Assembly: GCA_002291985.1 (NCBI GenBank)
Contig: DBBB01000158.1
Span: 1 to 9,716, forward strand
DNA from: Firmicutes bacterium UBA995
GTDB lineage: Bacteria; Bacillota; Sulfobacillia; UBA995
DNA: 9,716 nt
Direction: 5' to 3'
Each line of letters starts with the position of its first letter. Position 1 is the first letter of the stretch. This document shows positions 1 through 5,710 of the stretch, in pieces. The notes beneath the pieces are model-generated. The model ran no database searches. It worked only from the letters and a program-made list of their open reading frames with translations, and was not told the origin of the DNA. A program made the translations under genes and the position numbers.

Positions 1-30
1 GCCTGCAAGGCCGGCGTAACGGCCGGCGGT

Positions 31-91
31 TGCGGGGGAGAGGAACCCCCGTGTTGTAGCTTCTGTCCTGGCGAGGACCTTCGCCCCCGCA
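31..91 (+). promoter_or_regulatory. Structured leader with two competing hairpins
   Basis: An 8-bp perfect helix can form between TGCGGGGG (31-38) and CCCCCGCA (84-91), enclosing a GTCCT/AGGAC hairpin (65-69/74-78, loop GGCG). The same G-run can instead pair locally as CGGGGG (33-38) with CCCCCG (46-51) around a 7-nt loop. The two folds exclude each other, and the long one ends about 10 nt before the SD of the next gene. No known riboswitch core was recognised. A further short GC hairpin (GGCCG/CGGCC, from about 9 to 25) precedes it. It could be a regulatory leader or simply GC-rich spacer. Confidence 0.3.
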
Positions 92-118
92 GGGTAAAGA
101 GAAGGGAGAAAGCGGCGC

Positions 119-967
119 ATGCGCTCATCGAGGGACTTGGAAGACCGGACGGTTTCCGCCGTTTCGCGGGCGGGCCGAAAAGGAGGCTTGTTCCTGGCGG
201 GTAAAGCGGCCGCTGCGGTGGGGGCCTCTTTAGGAAAGCTCACCCTCCTGGCCGCGAAGAAACTCTTCCTTATGGGGAAGAAGCTCTTGATGCTGGCCGC
301 GAAGGCGGCACTGGCTGCCCTGAAAGCCCTTGCGGCCGCTCTCGGTCCGGTGGTGGCAGTGGTCATCGGGGTTCTGGCGCTGGGAGGGGCTATAGTGAGC
401 TGTCTCCCCGGTGGGGACCCTGACGCTGGGGGCAAGGGCTTCGTCTTCCGGGAGCTTTACGAGACCGCCGCACACCGGGCCTTTCCGCTCAAGGCTTACG
501 AGTACAGGGCCGACCACAGCCTTCCCTGGGCTGCCGTGTGGGCGGTTCACGTTGCCGTGTCGCCGGGGGGCGACGAGGACCTGATCCCGCGGGTGGCCGG
601 GCTGTTGGCCCCGCGGTTCGAGTGGTTTGAGTCGTCCGTGGTGACCGGTCTGCCGGACGGCGTAGTGTTCGAGGATCCGCGGTGGCTTGTAGCGTCCGTC
701 GACGGGTGGGACGGCCGATGGGAGTACCGATACCGGCGGGAGCGGGCAAATCTGGTGGACGGGTCCTGGCGCGAGCAGGACGTCCTAGCGGGCCGGTTCT
801 ATTTCCGCTCGGCCTCTCGCATTGCCGAGGCCTTGGCCGAGCTTCTCGGTCGGCCCGTTCCCTACGAGTATGCCGAGCTGGTCTCCGGCGCGGCTGCCGC
901 CGTGCGGGACGGGCGGTCGGAAGACCCGCGCCTGGAGGAGTTTCTTCTCCGGGCGGGCGACTTTTGA
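119..967 (+). CDS. Bitopic membrane protein, resembling conjugative-element transfer proteins
   Basis: A 282-aa protein of unproven function. Residues 1-25 are polar and basic. Residues 26-75 form a long Ala/Leu helix with lysines at 29, 40, 47/48, 54/55, 62 and 69, roughly one per seven residues, so it is amphipathic. Residues 76-96 are one transmembrane segment. Residues 100-282 are a soluble domain rich in Trp and Arg (LPWAAVWAV about 135-143, DGWDGRWEYRYRRER about 195-209). From memory, N-terminal Ala/Lys runs leading into one membrane helix are typical of lysozyme/NlpC-type proteins in Gram-positive conjugative transfer regions, but no peptidase or transglycosylase catalytic motif is visible here. 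The start is supported by GGGAG at 104-108, 10 nt upstream. A basic 72-aa gene follows after 24 nt, probably in the same transcript. The family is unrecognised; coding status is firm. Confidence 0.75.
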   Translation: MRSSRDLEDRTVSAVSRAGRKGGLFLAGKAAAAVGASLGKLTLLAAKKLFLMGKKLLMLAAKAALAALKALAAALGPVVAVVIGVLALGGAIVSCLPGGDPDAGGKGFVFRELYETAAHRAFPLKAYEYRADHSLPWAAVWAVHVAVSPGGDEDLIPRVAGLLAPRFEWFESSVVTGLPDGVVFEDPRWLVASVDGWDGRWEYRYRRERANLVDGSWREQDVLAGRFYFRSASRIAEALAELLGRPVPYEYAELVSGAAAAVRDGRSEDPRLEEFLLRAGDF

Positions 968-991
968 GTGTTCGCGAAAGGGGTAGATAGC

Positions 992-1210
992 ATGGGCCGG
1001 ATCTTTGCCCGCCGCAGGGCGCTTGAACTCGCCACCAGTCTGGAGCGGTGTCTGGCCGATCCGCTGCCGGGTTGCCGGCAGTGGCTGGTCCGTCGCGGTC
1101 GGGCGAGGAACGCGCTGCGCCGCTGGCTTCGCGACCTGACCGGCGTCCGGGCTCCCGACTTACCGGACGCGGAACTGGTGCTTTACGCCCGGCAGGTAGC
1201 GGTTGAGTAG
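992..1210 (+). CDS. Small Arg-rich hypothetical protein
   Basis: A 72-aa soluble, strongly basic protein of unknown function, with arginines through the N-terminal two thirds and an acidic, hydrophobic tail (DLPDAELVLYARQVAVE). There is no signal peptide, membrane segment, Cys pair or recognised domain. ATG 992 is preferred over GTG 968 because GAAAGGGG (976-983) lies 8 nt before 992, whereas 968 directly abuts the upstream stop with no SD of its own. It lies 24 nt after the membrane-protein gene and 10 nt before a strong terminator, so it is the last gene of that transcript. The charge would suit nucleic-acid binding or contact with a membrane partner, but that is speculation. Confidence 0.6.
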   Translation: MGRIFARRRALELATSLERCLADPLPGCRQWLVRRGRARNALRRWLRDLTGVRAPDLPDAELVLYARQVAVE

Positions 1211-1220
1211 GGCGTCTTGA

Positions 1221-1255
1221 GGCCGGGCGGGGAAACCCGCCCGGCCATTGTTTTT
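1221..1255 (+). terminator. Intrinsic terminator, GAAA tetraloop
   Basis: A perfect 11-bp GC stem (1221-1231 with 1236-1246) is closed by a GAAA loop and followed by ATTGTTTTTCC. It ends the transcript of the two genes before it. The tail TTGTTTTTCCGGGA (1249-1261 and onward) recurs almost unchanged after the terminators near 2640, 5711 and 8047. Confidence 0.9.
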
Positions 1256-1309
1256 CCGGGAACAACCGCCGGCTTGGGTTGGTGGCAAAGGGGCTGCGCG
1301 GGATGCCGC

Positions 1310-1574
1310 CCAGGCGGGCGAAGGCCGTTCAGGTGGCAGTGGACGAGGCTTGCACCGTCCGCCCACTCCACGAGTTCCACGCGCCTGTCCCGCGACCAGC
1401 TCAGCCCCGTCGCAAACGCCCAGACCCCGCGCACCAGGCCGTCAGGGGTCAGGTACCTGTACCGGTGAAGTGCGCCTGGGCCTGCTCGCCCGGCTCCGTC
1501 TCGAAGCGCATTTGCGCTGGTGTTACCCGGCAGTAGTACCTGCAGGGCGCAGGGGAACCCGCTGCAAGCAAACC
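1310..1574 (-). pseudogene. Frameshifted coding remnant, family unknown
   Basis: Two minus-strand reading frames with strongly G/C third positions join near 1449-1463. The upstream frame (1574 down to the TGA at 1451-1449) reads like MRFETEPGEQAQAHFTG. The downstream frame, from about 1455, continues as YLTPDGLVRGVWAFATGLS and then RRVELVEWADGASLV, and runs into the terminator region without a natural end. Each half alone is too short and lacks an SD; together they look like one protein domain broken by a frameshift. The break lies beside a GGTACA/GGTACC near-duplication. I do not recognise the family. The rest of 1260-1636 shows no better gene on either strand. Confidence 0.35.
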
Positions 1575-1636
1575 TCATCCTTGAGAGCGGGGAGGGAGTT
1601 GTGCGCAGACAACGCAAACCCGGACCAGCCTATCGT

Positions 1637-2263
1637 TCAAGAGGTGGCTGGCAGGCGGTGACAGGTTTGATGGAGATACACGCCAACGCTGCGTCCACGA
1701 TCCAAGAACACAAAGTTTGGTGGAAAGCCGCATATCCTGCATAGGCAATAACCGTCGCCTGTCCAGAGCCCCAACGCCAAGAACGCCGCGGCTAACAGGG
1801 CAGGCATGCCCAGGTTCCCGAGAGCGGCCCAAATAGTTCCTACGGGGGCCAGCGCGCCGAGCGGTGCAGCCAAGGCACAAGCAAAAACCGGACGCCTGAG
1901 GAGCGAAGGCGAGGAAACAAACATGCGGGGAAGGATAACGCCACGAATATACATTCGTGCCGGATACTCGGCAGCGCGCAGGGCAATCCAGTGAAACGGC
2001 TCGTGCGCGAGGAATGCCCAGAGCGTGGCAGCCGAGGCGAACCAGAGATCGCAGGTCGACCGTGCCAGTGCTCCCTTCCAGAAAAGGCCGGCGGCCACCC
2101 CTCCGATTGCCCCAAGTGCCTGAATCCAGAAAGGCAACCCTATAACTGCCTGCAGGCCATCGGCTGGTGGTTCTTTCGGGCTATTGCGTGTCAGCAAGGC
2201 ACGTATGCCCCGTCTGGAGTGTTTATTGCCTTCCTCGAAGTAATTCCTGCGGTGGTTGCACAT
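1637..2263 (-). CDS. DUF3267-type putative membrane zinc metalloprotease
   Basis: Up to 208 aa. It has several membrane segments (about residues 45-62, 74-86, 125-145 and 150-168) and the zinc motif HExxH as HEPFH at 87-91, at the end of a hydrophobic helix. A second conserved block, GLWTGDGYCLCRICGFPPN (165-183), supplies Asp170 as a likely third ligand or conserved acid, followed by FVFLDRGRSVGVY. This order, HExxH then a helix pair then a GD block then a final D, matches the DUF3267 putative zincin family, related in layout to site-2-type proteases. The biological substrate is unknown. The start is uncertain: ATG 2263 has GAGGAG directly abutting it with no spacer, and family members are usually shorter, so initiation may be further in (TTG 2194 or 2137). 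It has no minus-strand partner in its operon and lies in a worn accessory region. Family assignment is from motifs only. Confidence 0.65.
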   Translation of the reverse strand: MCNHRRNYFEEGNKHSRRGIRALLTRNSPKEPPADGLQAVIGLPFWIQALGAIGGVAAGLFWKGALARSTCDLWFASAATLWAFLAHEPFHWIALRAAEYPARMYIRGVILPRMFVSSPSLLRRPVFACALAAPLGALAPVGTIWAALGNLGMPALLAAAFLALGLWTGDGYCLCRICGFPPNFVFLDRGRSVGVYLHQTCHRLPATS

Positions 2264-2386
2264 CTCCTCGTGCCGGGCGGGGAGGGCGCCAAGAGGCTGG
2301 CCGCATTCTCCGTGTTCGGAATCTCCGTGGCGCTAAATGCTTATGTGATATGGACCGACAGCAAGGAGAGCCGGGCGGGGAAATAG
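2219..2386 (+). CDS. Possible small two-helix membrane protein
   Basis: The plus frame ending at TAG 2384-2386 encodes two plausible membrane helices (FIAFLEVIPAVVAHLLV, and AAFSVFGISVALNAYVIW) and a charged tail, SKESRAGK. A stem-and-T-run terminator follows at 2415. The frame stays open upstream to 1991, but that part is antisense to the zincin gene and lacks coding character, so I give the in-frame GTG at 2219 (55 aa). No convincing SD precedes it, and its 5' end overlaps the first 15 codons of the opposite-strand gene. It may be the 3' remnant of a longer gene. Confidence 0.3.
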   Translation: MFIAFLEVIPAVVAHLLVPGGEGAKRLAAFSVFGISVALNAYVIWTDSKESRAGK

Positions 2387-2414
2387 TGTGCCGTCTCACG
2401 TTTTTCGGACCGAT

Positions 2415-2440
2415 TTGTCTCGGATTGAGACAACTTTTTC
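2415..2440 (+). terminator. Intrinsic terminator, modest stem
   Basis: TTGTCTC (2415-2421) pairs with GAGACAA (2427-2433) across a 5-nt loop, followed by CTTTTTC. The T-run lies only on the plus-strand side, so it would end the plus-strand frame that stops at 2386. This is the main support for that small gene. Confidence 0.5.
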
Positions 2441-2498
2441 GTGATACAAAGAAGGCTGGCCAGGGGAGGGGGCGGCCGCCCAAAAAAGGAAATCGCGC

Positions 2499-2624
2499 TT
2501 GAACACCTTGGCGATAGACAACGCTCACAGCCAGTGGATAGCGCACGAACTCTTTGCGAAGGTGACCCGTCAGTCGGCTCGTCTGCACGTGCTGCCCGGC
2601 GGTCCTAACCGGGCCGAGAACTAA
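2499..2624 (+). CDS. 41-aa hypothetical protein
   Basis: A short frame from TTG 2499 to TAA 2622-2624 with about 80% G/C third positions, preceded by AAGGAAAT (2486-2493) at good spacing and followed after 12 nt by a 16-bp terminator. The product begins MNTLAIDNAHSQWIAHELFA and ends LHVLPGGPNRAEN. It is soluble, with an amphipathic helix in the middle. It resembles no protein I can name. It may be a genuine small protein or the surviving C-terminal end of a larger gene, since the frame continues open upstream to a stop at 2442. Confidence 0.4.
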   Translation: MNTLAIDNAHSQWIAHELFAKVTRQSARLHVLPGGPNRAEN

Positions 2625-2636
2625 TTTGGGGGCGTG

Positions 2637-2685
2637 GGGCCGGGCGGGGGAAACTGAGATTCCCCTGCCCGGCCCTCTTGTTTTT
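2637..2685 (+). terminator. Strong intrinsic terminator abutting the next SD
   Basis: A 16-bp stem (2637-2652 with 2660-2675, one G-T wobble) with a 7-nt loop, followed by CTCTTGTTTTTCC. The T-run ends at 2685, and an SD-like GGGAGGTG starts at 2689, so there is no room for a promoter between them. Confidence 0.9.
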
Positions 2686-2701
2686 CCGGGAGGTGTCCGC
2701 G

Positions 2702-2988
2702 ATGGCACGCGTTCCGCGGTTCGTGGGCAGCGGCCGGCCTGTAGAAGCTTGGTTCGGTTAGCCCGTCTGTGGTGGCGCGCGGTTTCCGAGGCCGTTCCGG
2801 ACCGGTTCTGTGCCGGCCGCGACGAGCCTCGGGCCCGCGCGGTGCCTGCTGGAAGCCGGGGATGGAATGTTATTCGTGTCGGTGCTGGTACCAGTAACGG
2901 ACCAGGGAAGGGGTGTGTTCCGGTGGATTTGACTGATTTCGCTCTCTTCGTGGGGGCATCGCGACGTGTTTACTGTTCGCGAATGTAG
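2702..2988 (+). pseudogene. Broken gene start: good SD, early stop, possible frameshift
   Basis: ATG 2702 follows GGGAGGTG at ideal distance, but the frame ends after 19 codons (MARVPRFVGSGRPVEAWFG, stop 2759-2761). The neighbouring frame, from TTA 2758, carries on with G/C third positions as LARLWWRAVSEAVPDRF and stays open to 2988, though its later part looks less like coding sequence. This suggests a gene that lost its frame near 2755. Alternatively the 19-aa peptide is the whole product. No other feature is visible up to the end of the DUF3006 gene at 3118; no T-run terminator for the minus operon was found there. Confidence 0.25.
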
Positions 2989-3117
2989 TGCCGGGCTGGG
3001 CAGAGGGCCAACCGACCGTTCCCGTCCCGCGGGCGATCCTTGTGGTGTTTGCCGCGCGACAGGTCCGGCCGGAAACCCCACCTCCCGGGAAATACGCCTC
3101 CCCGGGCGGAAGGCCCC

Positions 3118-3342
3118 TCACGCCTGCGTGCCACTTAACCTCTTCAACCTCCGGATCCTCTCCACCGCCCGTTCTCGCGCGGCGTCTGTTGCGGCTGCAT
3201 CCACCTCAAACCGCAGGCTCAGGATGGTTCCTTCTTTCACCCCCGTCGGCAGGTACCTCATCGGCAGATCCAGCCGGACCTCCTCATCGCCTAGGAGCAG
3301 AACAGCAATCTCCCCTTCGATCCGGTCAACAACGGCCCTCAT
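3118..3342 (-). CDS. DUF3006 domain protein
   Basis: A 74-aa protein that opens MRAVVDRIEGEIAVLLLGDE, then EVRLDLPMRYLPTGVKEGTILSL written as a small beta-barrel-like unit, and ends in a basic helix (RERAVERIRRLKRL). This is the full DUF3006 pattern: VDRxEGxxAVL, a Leu-Pro pair, and GxxL near residue 40. Its molecular role is unknown. The start is set by AAGGAG overlapping the stop codon of the MBL gene just upstream, 9 nt before ATG 3342. Only 13 nt separate the genes, so the two are translationally linked. DUF3006 genes commonly accompany ComEC-like MBL genes, which fits. An in-frame open stretch reaches 3462 but is only the shadow of the MBL gene. Confidence 0.85.
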   Translation of the reverse strand: MRAVVDRIEGEIAVLLLGDEEVRLDLPMRYLPTGVKEGTILSLRFEVDAAATDAARERAVERIRRLKRLSGTQA

Positions 3343-3355
3343 CCCCGGTTTCTCC

Positions 3356-4510
3356 TTACTTGGTTGGCGGCCTGCAGACGCCGCAGGGTGTGTACCCCGC
3401 CTTCCGAGCCGCCTCAGCCGATTCGAACCAGATCTCGTTCTCCGGCCGGATGGTCTTAGCATGCCTGCACGTCGGCCAGTGGTACTTGTCCGACTTCTTG
3501 GACCCCACGAACATGCCTTGTGACGCTGGCGGCTGCGGAGCCGGCGCCGCCCAGGCCGCCGCCGCCGTGGTCAAAGTCGTCCCGTCAGATGTGAAAACGA
3601 CGTGCCCGCTCACGTCGGTGCGGTAGATCCTTGCCCCGGCGGCGGCCAAGCGGCTTAGCGTCTGCTCGGTCGGGTGCCCGTAGGAGTTGCCGGCGCCAAC
3701 GCAAATCACGGCGTACGCCGGTGCCACTGCGGCCAGGAACGCCGCCGACGTACTCGTCGAACTCCCGTGATGGCCAACCTTGAGCACATCAGCCTTCAGG
3801 TCGACTCCCCGAGCCAGCAGCCTTTCCTCTGCTTCCTTCTCGGCATCACCGGTAAACAGGAAGGATGTTTTGCCAAAGTCAACCCGGGCGACCACGGAGT
3901 TGTCGTTGAGGGAACTCAGGTTCCGATCGGGCCCAAGCACCTTCAGGGTGACGTTTGAGGCCAGTTGGACAATCTGGCCCTCTGGGGTCTCGTAGACACA
4001 GTGCCCGGCCTCGACCTGCCGCTCTACGGCCGTCAGGTAGTCGTCGAAGGTTTTGGTGGTGTGCGGTTGGCCGGAGTCGATGACCCGCTTGACCTTGAAC
4101 GCCTCGAGGACGTCTATCAAACCGCCAATGTGGTCCGCGTGCGGGTGAGTGGCGATGACCAGGTCGAGTTCCTTCACGCCGCGTTCCGTGAGGTAGTTCA
4201 CCACCGTCTGGCCGGCCGCCCGCGGGCCGCCGTCGATTAGGACCGTGGCCCCGGGCTGGACGAGCAGCAGAATCGCGTCGCCTTGGCCGACGTCGATAAA
4301 GTGGACCGCCAGAGTTTTCGCTTCTGGCAGCGGCGCGACCGCCGGTTCCGGCGACGGCGTTGGAGCCGGTTGCGGACTTGGACTCGGCGCGGGTGCTCCG
4401 GGAGCATCTGCGGCCGGTGGCGGGATTGGTGGCTGCGGAGTGGCACATGCGCCTACCAGCAGCAGCATCCAGGCTATCAGCAAAAGCCCAAGTACCTTCC
4501 GGTATGGCAT
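3356..4510 (-). CDS. Lipoprotein ComEC-like metallo-beta-lactamase-fold hydrolase
   Basis: 384 aa. Residues 1-21 are a lipoprotein signal with lipobox VGAC (Cys22), so the mature protein should be anchored outside the membrane. Residues 25-62 are a Pro/Ala linker. The MBL domain (about 65-315) shows FIDVGQGDA (71-79), DGG (93-95), the zinc motif THPHADH (121-127), FTGDAE (219-224) and GHHGS (246-250), in the order found in the ComEC/Rec2 C-terminal domain and its free-standing relatives. After a second Pro/Ala linker, residues 335-384 form a small Ada-like zinc unit (SDKYHWPTC, then CGVC, with Cys348, Cys376 and Cys379), a tail often seen on secreted nucleases. A phosphodiesterase or nuclease role on extracellular nucleic acid is inference. 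GGAGG lies 8 nt before ATG 4510. It is first in an operon with DUF3006. A NrdR-like box lies 150 bp upstream. Confidence 0.9.
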   Translation of the reverse strand: MPYRKVLGLLLIAWMLLLVGACATPQPPIPPPAADAPGAPAPSPSPQPAPTPSPEPAVAPLPEAKTLAVHFIDVGQGDAILLLVQPGATVLIDGGPRAAGQTVVNYLTERGVKELDLVIATHPHADHIGGLIDVLEAFKVKRVIDSGQPHTTKTFDDYLTAVERQVEAGHCVYETPEGQIVQLASNVTLKVLGPDRNLSSLNDNSVVARVDFGKTSFLFTGDAEKEAEERLLARGVDLKADVLKVGHHGSSTSTSAAFLAAVAPAYAVICVGAGNSYGHPTEQTLSRLAAAGARIYRTDVSGHVVFTSDGTTLTTAAAAWAAPAPQPPASQGMFVGSKKSDKYHWPTCRHAKTIRPENEIWFESAEAARKAGYTPCGVCRPPTK

Positions 4511-4588
4511 GGCATATCCTCCCTGAGGCCATTGTTCAGCGTACTCCTTCGCCCGGGTCGGCCAAAACCCTGCCAGAATCGGGTAGGT

Positions 4589-4623
4589 ACCACAGTGGTG
4601 TCATTGTGCCTGGGGGCAACCCC
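4589..4623. other. Two short inverted repeats in the MBL leader
   Basis: ACCAC-A-GTGGT (4589-4599) is an 11-bp odd palindrome, and GGGG-GCAA-CCCC (4612-4623) is a small hairpin with a GNRA-type loop on the plus strand. Both lie between the NrdR-like box and the MBL start and would be in that mRNA's leader. No T-run follows on either strand; function unknown. Confidence 0.3.
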
Positions 4624-4629
4624 TGGTTT

Positions 4630-4645
4630 TCACTAAGGGGTATTC
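4630..4645. promoter_or_regulatory. Degenerate second NrdR half-site
   Basis: TCACTAAGGGGTATTC keeps the left half CACTA of the NrdR box but not the right half. Its centre (4637.5) is exactly 31 bp from that of the strong box at 4661-4676, leaving a 15-bp spacer, the usual spacing of paired NrdR boxes. Alone it would not be called; the spacing makes it worth recording. Confidence 0.4.
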
Positions 4646-4660
4646 CCTTCGCTCCAGTGA

Positions 4661-4676
4661 CCACTATATATAGTGT
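4661..4676. promoter_or_regulatory. NrdR box, near-perfect
   Basis: CCACTATATATAGTGT matches the NrdR operator consensus ACACWATATATWGTGT at 15 of 16 positions; the inner 14 bp (4662-4675) are a perfect palindrome. NrdR is the zinc/ATP-cone repressor that senses dNTP levels and controls ribonucleotide reductase genes. The site contains TATATA, so it may also hold a -10 element. No good -35 is evident for either direction. It sits 150 bp before the MBL gene (minus) and 400 bp before the secreted-protein gene (plus). No nrd gene is in the window. Confidence 0.65.
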
Positions 4677-4966
4677 CTGCGGCCCTTCCTGGAACCTCGA
4701 CCCGTGTGCCTGAACAGTTTCCTGGCTAACAGGGATTGCAGTTGAACGGCGTGGGAGAGGAGCCGAGCTTACGAAGCCCACCCAGCTCTTTGTGGTGAGG
4801 TCAGGAACGTGGCACGGACGGGTACAGGCGGCCCTGCCGTCTCGTCCCTATCCGGCCGGCGCTGGTCCCGTCCCGGGGCCGCCGGAAGCCGGGTCTGGCG
4901 CAGGCGCTGCGCGGCGCGCGAAAGCCTGCAAAGCCCGGAGGCCAAGAAAAAGAACGGAAAAAGAGG

Positions 4967-5060
4967 GTTTGTCGCGAACCGGACACCGGGAATGTCGCGT
5001 CGCCGCCGGTGGCCAGCTCCTTTAAGGTCCCGGTTTCAGCCGGGACTGTTGCAGACAAAC
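4967..5060 (+). promoter_or_regulatory. Folded leader closed by a long-range helix
   Basis: GTTTGTC (4967-4973) pairs perfectly with GACAAAC (5054-5060), closing about 80 nt. Inside are a 7-bp hairpin GTCCCGG/CCGGGAC (5027-5033/5040-5046, loop TTTCAG) and shorter options such as CCGG-ACA-CCGG (4979-4989). The closing strand ends 5 nt before the GGAGG SD (5066-5070) of the next gene, so folding could affect ribosome access. No known riboswitch class fits. Confidence 0.35.
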
Positions 5061-5078
5061 GAAACGGAGGCGATTGAG

Positions 5079-5690
5079 TTGCCCAGAAAGCGTATCTATA
5101 TCATCGCCCTTGTGTTCATTGCGGCCGTGTTCCTAGCCGCGCCCGCGCCGGCCCTGTCCTCACAGGGGTCAAGCCCGCCCCCGCCGGCCTTTGACCCGAG
5201 GCAGGGCGTGACCCTGCCCGGCACTCTTCCGCGCGGAAACCCGACGGTGAGCCCCATCCCGGTGCTAGAGCGCATACCGCGCGGTTCCCACGTCGTACAT
5301 GTATACGTAAACGGAGACGAAATCGGCTTTCCCGATGCGTGGGCCCACAAGTGGCCGGCCGAGGGGCGCACGTTCGTTCCCGTCCGGTTTGTCGCTGAGC
5401 ACCTCGGCGCGAAGGTCACGTGGATCGCGGAGCGGCAGGAAGTACTCATCGAGATGCCGGGGCGTCGTGTGCAGCTTTGGATCGACAGCGGCACCGCCCG
5501 CGTGAACGGCGCCGAGATCGAGCTCGAAGTCGCGCCGTACCTGTTCGCCGCTCTTGACAGATCCCGTACCCTGCAGGGTCGCACACTGGTGCCTCTGCGT
5601 CTGGTCTCCGAAGGGTTGGGCGCCCACGTCGAGTGGGTGCCTCCCCCCCGGGCGGGCGCTGATGGCCGCGTACTGATTACCGTTCCCTAA
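5079..5690 (+). CDS. Secreted copper-amine-oxidase-N (stalk) domain protein
   Basis: 203 aa. Basic N-terminus (PRKR), hydrophobic core 6-20 and a likely signal peptidase site after APA (residues 23-25), then a Pro-rich linker to about 65. Two repeats of the copper-amine-oxidase N-terminal domain family (PF07833) follow: VYVNGDEI (75-82) with GRTFVPVRFVAEHLGAKV (96-113), then ARVNGAEIEL (140-149) with GRTLVPLRLVSEGLGAHV (167-184). This non-catalytic module is common in surface proteins of Firmicutes and has no amine oxidase activity itself. TTG 5079 is the chosen start: GGAGG lies 8 nt upstream and the signal peptide begins there, whereas the in-frame extension to 4809 is Arg-rich non-coding-like sequence covering the leader. 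A terminator follows 20 nt after the stop. The role in the cell envelope is inferred. Confidence 0.88.
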   Translation: MPRKRIYIIALVFIAAVFLAAPAPALSSQGSSPPPPAFDPRQGVTLPGTLPRGNPTVSPIPVLERIPRGSHVVHVYVNGDEIGFPDAWAHKWPAEGRTFVPVRFVAEHLGAKVTWIAERQEVLIEMPGRRVQLWIDSGTARVNGAEIELEVAPYLFAALDRSRTLQGRTLVPLRLVSEGLGAHVEWVPPPRAGADGRVLITVP

Positions 5691-5710
5691 CGCCTCTCGC
5701 GCGTACCCGG

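Noticed and set aside
489..1265. 258-codon minus-strand frame across the first two genes
   Set aside because: Low-complexity Arg/Pro/Thr composition typical of an antisense shadow; runs through the terminator hairpin.
1991..2218. 5' extension of the small plus-strand membrane frame to GTG 1991
   Set aside because: Directly antisense to the better-supported zincin gene; poor codon character and no SD.
4536..4781. 81-codon minus-strand frame just upstream of the MBL gene
   Set aside because: GTG start without a convincing SD, several rare codons, and it spans both NrdR half-sites. More likely the operon's leader.
4921..5020. Partial resemblance to a c-di-GMP-I riboswitch (GCAAAGCC ... GGCCAAG, then GGTGGCCAGCT)
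   Set aside because: The 5' core (AGGGCAAACC) and its tetraloop hairpin are not found upstream; similarity is too patchy to call without a covariance-model score.
4809..5078. N-terminal extension of the stalk-domain protein to ATG 4809
   Set aside because: Arg/Pro/Ser-rich, non-coding-like composition. TTG 5079 has an SD and directly starts a signal peptide.
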